A stretch of DNA of 64,000 nucleotides. Source: Bimastos eiseni. Lineage: Eukaryota > Annelida > Clitellata > Crassiclitellata > Lumbricidae. The translations under genes and the position numbers were made by a program. Position 1 is the first letter of the stretch, and each line of letters starts with the position of its first letter. Below, piece by piece: positions 1 to 9,534 of the stretch. The notes under the pieces are model-generated. The model ran no database searches. It had not been told where the DNA came from and saw only the letters and a program-made list of their open reading frames with translations. Location: positions 31,164,908 to 31,228,907 of the forward strand of contig OY365810.1 of NCBI GenBank assembly GCA_959347315.1, given 5' to 3'.

Positions 1-170
1 TTTTTTGCTATTGTATTGGAAGAAGTGAAGATATCTATGGAGAATTTTGATGCCAATAGGTCCTCACAGATGCTTGATAAATATTATTTGGTTTGGATCA
101 TGTCAAGTTACTCGATAGAAAGTCAGTGAACCCGGGTTCATTGTGATTTTCCCAAATAATGAAACCTTGA
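1..170. repeat. Representative monomer (monomer 1) with landmarks
   Basis: The T6 tract is at 1-6, the EcoRV site at 30-35, 'gatgccaatagg' at 49-60, 'tcctcacagatgc' at 61-73, the AT-rich 'ataaatattatttgg' stretch near 77-91, 'atcatgtcaag' near 97-107, the palindrome TGAACCCGGGTTCA at 127-140, 'gattttccc' near 144-152, and 'aataatgaaaccttga' at 155-170. The next T6 tract starts at 171, which gives exactly 170 bp. This copy has the 'ttactcgatagaaag' variant of the segment that elsewhere reads 'tttctcgataaaaag', and 'cattgtg' where most copies have 'catcgtg'. The window happens to begin at a monomer start. Confidence 0.97.
127..140. other. 14-bp perfect palindrome repeated in most monomers
   Basis: TGAACCCGGGTTCA equals its own reverse complement and contains the SmaI site. 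It recurs about every 170 bp (for example 467-480) and is the most GC-rich part of an AT-rich monomer. In copies whose preceding base is A ('caatgaaccc', for example near 4890 and 6947) the symmetry extends to 16 bp. Variants with 'cccgtg', 'cccgga' or 'cccagg' break it. Dyad symmetry is common in centromeric satellites and could bind a dimeric protein or form a small hairpin; which, if either, is unknown. Confidence 0.9.
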
Positions 171-510
171 TTTTTTGCTATTGTATTGGTAGAAGTGAAG
201 ATATCTATAGAGAATTTTGATGCCAATAGGTCCTCAGAGAAGCTTGATAAATATTATTTGGTTTGGACCATGTCAAGTTACTCGATAGAAAGTCAGTGAA
301 CTCGGGTTCATCGTGATTTTCCCAAATAATGAAACCTTGATTTTTTGCAATTGTATTGGTAGAAGTGAAGATATCTATGGAGAAGTTTGATGCCAATAGG
401 TCCTCACAGATGCTTGATAAATATTATTTGGTTTGGACCATGTCAAGTTACTCGATAGAAAGTCAGTGAACCCGGGTTCATCGTGATTTTCCCAAATAAT
501 GAAACCTTGA
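171..510. repeat. Two-monomer partial copy of the 9-mer unit
   Basis: Monomer 171-340 carries 'ggtagaag', 'ctatagagaa', 'cagagaagcttg' (a HindIII site), 'gaccatg' and 'gaactcggg'. Monomer 341-510 carries 'ttgcaattg' and 'gagaagtttg'. The same ordered pair recurs at 1702-2041 and 3237-3576, which anchors a 9-monomer spacing of 1531 and 1535 bp. Confidence 0.9.
470..486 (-). other. CENP-B box-like motif, one per monomer (example)
   Basis: Read on the minus strand, the 17 bases are TCACGATGAACCCGGGT. The mammalian CENP-B box is NTTCGNNNNANNCGGGN. The CG, the central A and the CGGG match at correct spacing, which is 7 of 9 essential positions; the leading TT is CA here. Copies with 'catcgttat' give AA at that place, also 7 of 9. 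I saw no copy with a full match. The motif overlaps the 14-bp palindrome. It could be chance, or a site for another pogo-transposase-derived centromere protein. Confidence 0.3.
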
Positions 511-851
511 TTTTTTGCAATTGTATTGGAAGAAGTGAAGATATCTATGGAGAATTTTGATGCCAATAGGACCTCACAGATGCTTGATAAATATTATTTG
601 GTTTGGATCATGTCAAGTCTCTTGATAAAAATGTCAGTGAACCCGGGTTCATCGTGATTTTCCCAAATAATGAAACCTTGATTTTTTGCTATTGTATTGG
701 AAGAAGTGAAGATATCTATGGAGAATTTTGATGCCAATAGGTCCTCACAGATGCTTGATAAATATTATTTGGTTTGGACCATGTCAATTTACTCGATAGA
801 AAGTCAGTGAACCCGTGTTCATCATGATTTTCCCAAATAATGAAACCTTGA
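511..851. repeat. Two monomers, first one 171 bp
   Basis: Monomer 511-681 has 'gacctcacag' and 'tctcttgataaaaatgtcag', an extra base that makes it 171 bp. Monomer 682-851 has 'gaccatg', 'ttactcg', 'cccgtg' and 'catcatg'. The 'aaaatgtcag' length variant reappears far downstream near 37720, 41630, 42990, 45370, 48770, 58970 and 62380. Confidence 0.9.
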
Positions 852-2386
852 TTTTTTGCTATTGTATTGGAAGAAGTGAAGATATCTATGGACAATTTTG
901 ATGCCAATAGGTCCTCACAGTTGCTTGATAAATATTATTTGGTTTAGATCATGTCAAGTTACTCGATAGAAAGTCAGTGAACCCGGGTTCATCGTGATTT
1001 TCCCAAATAATGAAACCTTGATTTTTTGCTATTGTATTGGAAGAAGTGAAGATATCTATGGAGAATTTTGATGCCAATAGGTCCTCACAGATGCTTGATA
1101 AATATTATTTGGCTTGGATCATGTCAAGTTTTTCTATGAAAAGTCAGTGAACCCGGGTTCATCGTGATTTTCCCAAATATTGAAACCTTGATTTTTTGCT
1201 ATTGTATTGGAAGAAGTGAAGATATCTATGGAGAAGTTTGATGCCAATAGGTCCTCACAGATGCTTGATAAATATTATTTGGTTTGGACCATGTCAAGTT
1301 ACTCGATAGAAAGTCAGTGAAACCGTGTTCATCATGATTTTCCCATATAATGAAACCTTGATTTTTTGCTATTGTATTGGAAGAAGTGAAGATATCTATG
1401 GACAATTTTGATGCCAATAGGACCTCACAGTTGCTTGATAAATATTATTTGGTTTGGATCATGTCAAGTTACTCGATAGAAAGTCAGTGAACCCGGGTTC
1501 ATCGTGATTTTCCCAAATAATGAAACCTTGATTTTTTGCAATTGTATTGGAAGAAGTGAAGATATCTATGGAGAATTTTGATGCCAATAGGTCCTCACAG
1601 ATGCTTGATAAATATTATTTGGTTTGGATCATGTCAAGTTTTTCTATAAAAAGTCAGTGAACCCGGGTTCATCGTGATTTTCCCAAATAATGAAACCTTG
1701 ATTTTTTGCTATTGTATTGGTAGAAGTGAAGATATCTATAGAGAATTTTGATGCCAATAGGTCCTCAGAGAAGCTTGATAAATATTATTTGGTTTGGACC
1801 ATGTCAAGTTACTCGATAGAAAGTCAGTGAACTCGGGTTCATCGTGATTTTCCCAAATAATGAAACCTTGATTTTTTGCAATTGTATTGGTAGAAGTGAA
1901 GATATCTATGGAGAAGTTTGATGCCAATAGGTCCTCACAGATGCTTGATAAATATTATTTGGTTTGGACCATGTCAAGTTACTCGATAGAAAGTCAGTGA
2001 ACCCGGGTTCATCGTGATTTTCCCAAATAATGAAACCTTGATTTTTTGCAATTGTATTGGTAGAAGTGAAGATATCTATGCATTATTTTGATGCCAATAG
2101 GTCCTCACAGATGCTTGAAAAATATTATTTGGTTTGGATCATGTCAAGTTTTTCTATAAATAGTCAGTGAACCCGGGTTCATCGTGATTTTCCCAAATAA
2201 TGAAACCTTGATTTTTTGCTATTGTATTGGAAGAAGTGAAGATATCTATGGAGAATTTTGATGCCAATAGGACCTCACATCACAGATGCTTGATAAATAT
2301 TATTTGGTTTGGATCATGTCAAGTTTCTTGATAAAAAGTCAGTGAACCCGTGTTCATCATGATTTTCCCAAATAATGAAACCTTGA
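852..2386. repeat. 9-monomer higher-order unit, copy A (1535 bp)
   Basis: Nine monomers start at 852, 1022, 1192, 1362, 1532, 1702, 1872, 2042 and 2212. Most share diagnostic variants with the monomer 1535 bp downstream: 'gacaattttg' with 'cagttgcttg' (852/2387), 'gagaagtttg' with 'cccgtg' (1192/2727), 'tttttctataaaaag' (1532/3067) and 'aagcttg' (1702/3237). The second and the last two positions have diverged. The last monomer has the 5-bp 'cacat' insertion, which explains 1535 rather than 1530 bp. Confidence 0.85.
2276..2280. repeat. 5-bp 'cacat' tandem insertion
   Basis: 'gacctcacatcacagatgc' replaces 'gacctcacagatgc', a one-step duplication of a 5-bp word (cacat/cacag). The same event is seen at 4151-4155 and 5683-5687, always with the 'gacct' variant of 'gtcct'. 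This points to one ancestral slippage event spread by repeat exchange. Confidence 0.9.
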
Positions 2387-3916
2387 TTTTTTGCTATTGT
2401 ATTGGAAGAAGTGAAGATATCTATGGACAATTTTGATGCCAATAGGTCCTCACAGTTGCTTGATAAATATTATTTGGTTTAGATCATGTCAAGTTACTCG
2501 ATAGAAAGTCAGTGAACCCGGGTTCATCGTGATTTTCCCAAATAATGAAACCTTGATTTTTTGCTATTGTATTGGAAGAAGTGAAGATATCTATGGAGAA
2601 TTTTGATGCCAATAGGTCCTCACAGATGCTTGATAAATATTATTTGGTTTGGATCATGTCAAGTTTCTTGATAAAAAGTCAGTGAACCCGGGTTCATCGT
2701 GATTTTCCCAAATAATGAAACCTTGATTTTTTGCTATTGTATTGGAAGAAGTGAAGATATCTATGGAGAAGTTTGATGCCAATAGGTCCTCACAGATGCT
2801 TGATAAATATTATTTGGTTTGGACCATGTCAAGTTACTCGATAGAAAGTCAGTGAACCCGTGTTCATCATGATTTTCCCATATAATAAAACCTTGATTTT
2901 TTGCTATTGTATTGGAAGAAGTGAAGATATCTATGGACAATTTTGATGCCAATAGGTCCTCACAGTTGCTTGATAAATATTATTTGGTTTAGATCATGTC
3001 AAGTTACTCGATAGAAAGTCAGTGAACCCGGGTTCATCGTGATTTTCCCAAATAATGAAACCTTGATTTTTTGCTATTGTATTGGAAGAAGTGAAGATAT
3101 CTATGGAGAATTTTGATGCCAATAGGTCCTCACAGATGCTTGATAAATATTATTTGGTTTGGATCATGTCAAGTTTTTCTATAAAAAGTCAGTGAACCCG
3201 GGTTCATCGTGATTTTCCCAAATAATGAAACCTTGATTTTTTGCTATTGTATTGGTAGAAGTGAAGATATCTATAGAGAATTTTGATGCCAATAGGTCCT
3301 CAGAGAAGCTTGATAAATATTATTTGGTTTGGACCATGTCAAGTTACTCGATAGAAAGTCAGTGAACTCGGGTTCATCGTGATTTTCCCAAATAATGAAA
3401 CCTTGATTTTTTGCAATTGTATTGGTAGAAGTGAAGATATCTATGGAGAAGTTTGATGCCAATAGGTCCTCACAGATGCTTGATAAATATTATTTGGTTT
3501 GGACCATGTCAAGTTACTCGATAGAAAGTCAGTGAACCCGGGTTCATCGTGATTTTCCCAAATAATGAAACCTTGATTTTTTGCAATTGTATTGGTAGAA
3601 GTGAAGATATCTATGGATTATTTTGATGCCAATAGGTCCTCACAGATGCTTGATAAATATTATTTGGTTTGGACCATGTCAAGTTACTCGATAGAAAGTC
3701 AGTGAACTCGGGTTCATCGTGATTTTCCCAAATAATGAAACCTTGATTTTTTGCAATTGTATTGGTAGAAGTGAAGATATCTATGGAGAAGTTTGATGCC
3801 AATAGGTCCTCACAGATGCTTGATAAATATTATTTGGTTTGGATCATGTCAAGTTTTTCTATAAAAAGTCAGTGAACCCGGGTACATCGTGATTTTCCCA
3901 AATAATGAAACCTTGA
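2387..3916. repeat. 9-monomer higher-order unit, copy B (1530 bp)
   Basis: Monomers at 2387, 2557, 2727, 2897, 3067, 3237, 3407, 3577 and 3747 pair in order with those of 852-2386. Position 8 differs: 3577 has 'ggattattttg' and 'ttactcg', whereas 2042 has 'gcattattttg' and 'tttttctataaatag'. Position 9 (3747) belongs to another variant class. The copy carries one extra CpG-independent change, 'ataataaaacc', near 2884. Confidence 0.85.
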
Positions 3917-6643
3917 TTTTTTGCTATTGTATTGGAAGAAGTGAAGATATCTATGGAGAAGTTTGATGCCAATAGGTCCTCACAGATGCTTGATAAATAT
4001 TATTTGGTTTGGATCATGTCAAGTTTTTCTATAAAAACTCAGTGAACCCGGGTTCATCGTGATTTTCCCAAATAATGAAACCTTGATTTTTTGCTATTGT
4101 ATTGGAAGAAGTGAAGATATCTATGGAGAATTTTGATGCCAATAGGACCTCACATCACAGATGCTTGATAAATATTATTTGGTTTGGATCATGTCAAGTT
4201 TCTCGACAAAGTCAATGAACCCGGGTTCATCGTGATTTTCCCAAATAATGAAACCTTGATTTTTTGCTATTGTATTGGTAGAAGTGAAGATATCTTTGGA
4301 GAATTTTGATGCCAATAGGTCCTCACAGATGCTTGAAAAATATTATTTGGTTTGGATCATGTCAAGTTTCTCAATAAAAAGTCAGTGAACCCGGGTTCAT
4401 CGTGATATTCTTAAATAATGAAACCTTGATTTTTTGCTATTGTATTGGAAGAAGTGAAGATATCTATGGAGAATTTTGATGCCAATAGGTCCTCACAGAT
4501 GCCTGATAAATATTATTTGGTTTGGATCATGTCAAGTTTCTCGATAAAAAGTCAGTGAACCCGTGTTCATCATGATTTTCCCATATAATGAATCCTTGAT
4601 TTTTTGCTATTGTATTGGAAGAAGTGAAGATATCTATGGAGAATTTTTATGCCAATAGGACCTCACAGAAGCTTCACAAATATTATTTGGTTTGGGTCAT
4701 GTCAAGTTTCTCGATAAAAAGTCAGTGAACCCGGGTTCATCGTGATTTTCCCAAATAATGAAACCTTGATTTTTTGCTATTGTATTGGAAGAAGTGAAGA
4801 TATCTATGGAGAATTTTGATGCCAATAGGTCCTCAGAGATGCTTTATAGATATTATTTGGTTTGGATCATGTCAAGTTTCTCGATAAAATGTCAATGAAC
4901 CCGGGTTCATCGTGATTTTCCCAAATAATGAAACCTTGATTTTTTGCTATTGTATTGGAAGAAGTGAAGATATCTATGGAGAAGTTTGATGCCAATAGGT
5001 CCTCACAGATGCTTGATAAATATTATTTGGTTTAGACCATGTCAAGTTACTCGATAGAAAGTCAGTGAACCCGTGTTCATCATGATTTTCCCATATAATG
5101 AAACCTTGATTTTTTGCTATTGTATTGGAAGAAGTGAAGATATCTATGGACAATTTTGATGCCAATAGGTCCTCACAGATGCTTGATAAATATTATTTGG
5201 TTTAGACCATGTCAAGTTACTCGATAGAAAGTCAGTGAACTCGGGTTCATCGTGATTTTCCCAAATAATGAAACCTTGATTTTTTGCAATTGTATTGGTA
5301 GAAGTGAAGATATCTATGGAGAAGTTTGATGCCAATAGGTCCTCACAGATGCTTGATAAATATTATTTGGTTTGGACCATGTCAAGTTACTCGATAGAAA
5401 GTCAGTGAACCCGGGTTCATCGTGATTTTCCCAAATAATGAAACCTTGATTTTTGCAATTGTATTGGTAGAAGTGAAGATATCTATGCATTATTTTGATG
5501 CCAATAGGTCCTCACAGATGCTTGATAAATATTATTTGGTTTGGATCATGTCAAGTTTTTCTATAAAAAGTCAGTGAACCCGGGTTCATCGTGATTTTCC
5601 CAAATAATGAAACCTTGATTTTTTGCTATTGTATTGGAAGAAGTGAAGATATCTATGGACAATTTTGATGCCAATAGGACCTCACATCACAGATGCTTGA
5701 TAAATATTATTTGGTTTGGATCATGTCAAGTTTCTTGATAAAAAGTCAGTGAACCCGGGTTCATCGTGATTTTCCCAAATAATGAAACCTTGATTTTTTG
5801 CTATTGTATTGGAAGAAGTGAAGATATCTATGGAGAATTTTGATGCCAATAGGTCCTCACAGATGCTTGAAAAATATTATTTGGTTTGGATCATGTCAAG
5901 TTTCTCGATAAACATTCAGTGAACCCGGGTTCATCGTGATTTTCCCAAATAATGAAACCTTGATTTTTTGCTATTGTATTGGAAGAAGTGAAGACATCTA
6001 TGGAGAATTTTGATGCCAATAGGTCCTCAGAGATGCTTGATAAATATTATTTGGTTTGGACCATGTCAAGTTTTTCTATAAAAATTCAGTGAACCCGTGT
6101 TCATCATGATTTTCCCAAATAATGAAACCTTGATTTTTTGCTATTGTATTGGAAGAAGTGAAGATATCTATGGACAATTTTGATGCCAATAGGTCCTCAC
6201 AGATGCTTGATAAATATTATTTGGTTTAGATCATGTCAAGTTACTCGATAGAAAGTCAGTGAACCCGGGTTCATCGTGATTTTCCCAAATAATGAAACCT
6301 TGATTTTTTGCTATTGTATTGGAAGAAGTGAAGATATCTATGGAGAATTTTGATGCCAATAGGTCCTCACAGATGCTTGATAAATATTATTTGGTTTGGA
6401 CCATGTCAAGTTACTCGATAGAAAGTCAGTGAACCCGTGTTCATCATGATTTTCCCAAATAATGAAACCTTGATTTTTTGCTATTGTATTGGAAGAAGTG
6501 AAGATATCTATGGAGAATTTTGATGCCAATAGGTCCTCACAGATGCTTGATAAATATTATTTGGTTTGGATCATGTCAAGTTTTTCTATAAAAAGTCAGT
6601 GAACCCGGGTTCATCGTGATTTTCCCAAATAATGAAACCTTGA
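3917..6643. repeat. Mixed monomers without a clear higher-order period
   Basis: Monomers start at 3917, 4087, 4260, 4430, 4600, 4770, 4940, 5110, 5280, 5450, 5619, 5794, 5964, 6134, 6304 and 6474. Unusual lengths are 173 bp (4087, with 'cacat' plus 'cgacaaagtcaatg'), 169 bp (5450, T5 instead of T6) and 175 bp (5619, 'cacat'). The run 4940-5618 resembles a compressed 9-mer unit. Monomer 4600 has 'cacagaagcttcacaaat', seen nowhere else in the window. Monomer 5794 ('gaaaaat', 'aaacattcag') matches 8004. Confidence 0.85.
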
Positions 6644-7323
6644 TTTTTTGCTATTGTATTGGTAGAAGTGAAGATATCTATAGAGAATGTTGATGCCAAT
6701 AGGTCCTCACAGATGCTTGATAAATATTATTTGGTTTGGATCATGTCAAGTTTCTCGATAAAAATTCAGTGAACCCGGGTTCATCGTTATTTTCCCAAAT
6801 AATGAAACCTTGATTTTTTGCTATTGTATTGGAAGAAGTGAAGACATCTATGGAGAATTTTGATGCCAATAGGTCCTCAGAGATGCTTTATAGATATTAT
6901 TTGGTTTGGATCATGTCAAGTTTCTCGATAAAATGTCAATGAACCCGGGTTCATCGTGATTTTCCCAAATAATGAAACCTTGATTTTTTGCTATTGTATT
7001 GGAAGAAGTGAAGATATCTATGGAGAATTTTGATGCCAATAGGTCCTCACAGATGCTTGATAAATATTATTTGGTTTGGATCATGTCAAGTTACTCGATA
7101 GAAAGTCAGTGAACCCGGATTCATCGTGATTTTCCCAAATAATGAAACCTTGATTTTTTGCTATTGTATTGGAAGAAGTGAAGATATCTATGGAGAATTT
7201 TGATGCCAATAGGTCCTCACAGATGCTTGATAAATATTATTTGGTTTGGATCATGTCAAGTTACTCGATAGAAAGTCAGTGAACCCGGGTTCATCGTGAT
7301 TTTCCCAAATAATGAAACCTTGA
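6644..7323. repeat. 4-monomer tandem unit, copy 1 (680 bp)
   Basis: Monomers at 6644, 6814, 6984 and 7154 match 7324-8003 at a fixed offset of 680. Shared marks are 'gagaatgttg', 'aaaattcag', 'gacatctatgg', 'gctttatagat', 'aaaatgtcaatg' and 'cccggattc'. I saw only two differences, at 6663 (t/a) and 6682 (a/g). Both lie in the first 40 bp, so the first monomer looks like a hybrid with a 'ggtagaag...tagag' type 5' end. Confidence 0.93.
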
Positions 7324-8003
7324 TTTTTTGCTATTGTATTGGAAGAAGTGAAGATATCTATGGAGAATGTTGATGCCAATAGGTCCTCACAGATGCTTGA
7401 TAAATATTATTTGGTTTGGATCATGTCAAGTTTCTCGATAAAAATTCAGTGAACCCGGGTTCATCGTTATTTTCCCAAATAATGAAACCTTGATTTTTTG
7501 CTATTGTATTGGAAGAAGTGAAGACATCTATGGAGAATTTTGATGCCAATAGGTCCTCAGAGATGCTTTATAGATATTATTTGGTTTGGATCATGTCAAG
7601 TTTCTCGATAAAATGTCAATGAACCCGGGTTCATCGTGATTTTCCCAAATAATGAAACCTTGATTTTTTGCTATTGTATTGGAAGAAGTGAAGATATCTA
7701 TGGAGAATTTTGATGCCAATAGGTCCTCACAGATGCTTGATAAATATTATTTGGTTTGGATCATGTCAAGTTACTCGATAGAAAGTCAGTGAACCCGGAT
7801 TCATCGTGATTTTCCCAAATAATGAAACCTTGATTTTTTGCTATTGTATTGGAAGAAGTGAAGATATCTATGGAGAATTTTGATGCCAATAGGTCCTCAC
7901 AGATGCTTGATAAATATTATTTGGTTTGGATCATGTCAAGTTACTCGATAGAAAGTCAGTGAACCCGGGTTCATCGTGATTTTCCCAAATAATGAAACCT
8001 TGA
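7324..8003. repeat. 4-monomer tandem unit, copy 2 (680 bp)
   Basis: This is the direct neighbour of 6644-7323 and almost identical to it. Near-identity of abutting copies indicates a recent duplication. Afterwards monomer 8004 resembles 5794, so the flank returns to the older context. Confidence 0.93.
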
Positions 8004-9534
8004 TTTTTTGCTATTGTATTGGAAGAAGTGAAGATATCTATGGAGAATTTTGATGCCAATAGGTCCTCACAGATGCTTGAAAAATATTATTTGGTTTGGA
8101 TCATGTCAAGTTTCTCGATAAACATTCAGTGAACCCGGGTTCATCGTGATTTTCCCAAATAATGAAACCTTGATTTTTTGCTATTGTATTGGAAGAAGTG
8201 AAGACATCTATGGAGAATTTTGATGCCAATAGGTCCTCAGAGATGCTTGATAAATATTATTTGGTTTGGATCATGTCAAGTTTCTCGATAAAATGGCAAT
8301 GAACCCGGGTTCATCGTGATTTTCCCAAATAATGAAACCTTGATTTTTTGCTATTGTATTGGAAGAAGTGAAGATATCTATGGAGAATTTTGATGCCAAT
8401 AGGTCCTCACAGATGCGTGATAAATATTATTTGGTTTGGATCATGTCAAGTTTCTCGATAAAAAGTCAGTGAACCCGGGTTCATCGTTATTTTCCCAAAT
8501 AATGAAACCTTGATTTTTTGCTATGGTATTGGAAGAAGTGAAGATATCTATGCAGAATTTTGATGCCAATAGCTCTTCACAGCTGCTGGATAAATATTAT
8601 TTGGTTTGGATCATGTCAAGTTTCTCGATAAAAAGTCTGTGAACCCGGGTTCATCGTGATTTTCCCAAATAATGAAACCTTGATTTTTTGCTATTGTATT
8701 GGAAGAAGTGAAGATATCTATGGAGAATTTTGATGCCAATAGGTCCTCACAGATGCGTGTTAAATATTATTTGGTTTGGATCATGTCAAGTTTCTCGATA
8801 AAAAGTCAGTGAACCCGGGTTCATCGTTATTTTCCCAAATAATGAAACCTTGATTTTTTGCTATGGTATTGGAAGAAGTGAAGATATCTATGCAGAATTT
8901 TGATGCCAATAAGACCTCACAGATGCTTGATAAATATTATTTGGTTTGGATCATGTCAAGTTTTTCTATAAAAATTCAGTGAACCCGGGTTCATCGTGAT
9001 TTACCCAAATAATGAAACCTTGATTTTTTGCTATTGTTTTGGTAGAAGTGAAGATATCTTTGGAGAATTTTGATGCCAATAGGTCCTCACAGATGCTTGA
9101 AAAATATTATTTGGTTTGGATCATGTCAAGTTTCTCAATAAAAAGTCAGTGAACCCGGGTTCATCGTGATATTCTTAAATAATGAAACCTTGATTTTTTG
9201 ATATTGTATTGGAAGAAGTGAAGATATCTATGGAGAATTTTGATGCCAATAGGTCCTCACAGATGCCTGATAAATATTATTTGGTTTGGATCATGTCAAG
9301 TTTCTCGATAAAAAGTCAGTGAACCCGGGTTCATCGTGATTTTCCCAAGTAATGAAGCCTTGAGTTTTTTGCTATTGTATTGGAAGAAGTGAAGATATAT
9401 CTGGAGAATTTTGATGCCAATAGGTCCTTACAGATGCTTGATAAATATTATTTGGTTTGGATCATGTCAAGTTTCTCGATAAAAAGTCAGTGAACCCGGG
9501 TTCATCGTGATTTTCCCAAATAATGAATCCTTGA
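8004..9534. repeat. Mixed monomers with a 340-bp dimer-like pair
   Basis: Monomers 8344/8684 share 'gcgtga' or 'gcgtgt', and 8514/8854 share 'ctatggtattgg' with 'gcagaattttg', giving a two-monomer (340 bp) period. Monomer 8174 has the private 'aaaatggcaatg' found again only at 17019. Monomer 8514 has 'agctcttcacagctgctgg', found again at 24502. Monomer 9194-9364 is 171 bp because of 'ccttgagttttttgct' and is copied at 19400. Confidence 0.88.

Noticed and set aside
240..245. HindIII site 'aagctt' as the defining site of the family
   Set aside because: It occurs only in the 'cagagaagcttg' subset and in one odd monomer near 4670, whereas EcoRV and SmaI sites occur in most monomers.
470..490. 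'gggttcatcg' as an RNA polymerase III B box, with 'tggtttagatc' as an A box about 35 bp upstream
   Set aside because: Spacing is tRNA-like and T runs follow, but the B box match ends after 'GGTTC' plus one base and the A box lacks its final G. No tRNA fold is evident, so I do not call a tRNA or SINE origin.
205..6529. Repeated 63-codon open frames on the minus strand, all starting MAS
   Set aside because: They span just over one monomer and reappear only because the monomer repeats. The monomer is 170 bp, not a multiple of three, so the frame shifts at each copy and closes. No ribosome-binding or splice context, codon bias or known domain supports a protein.
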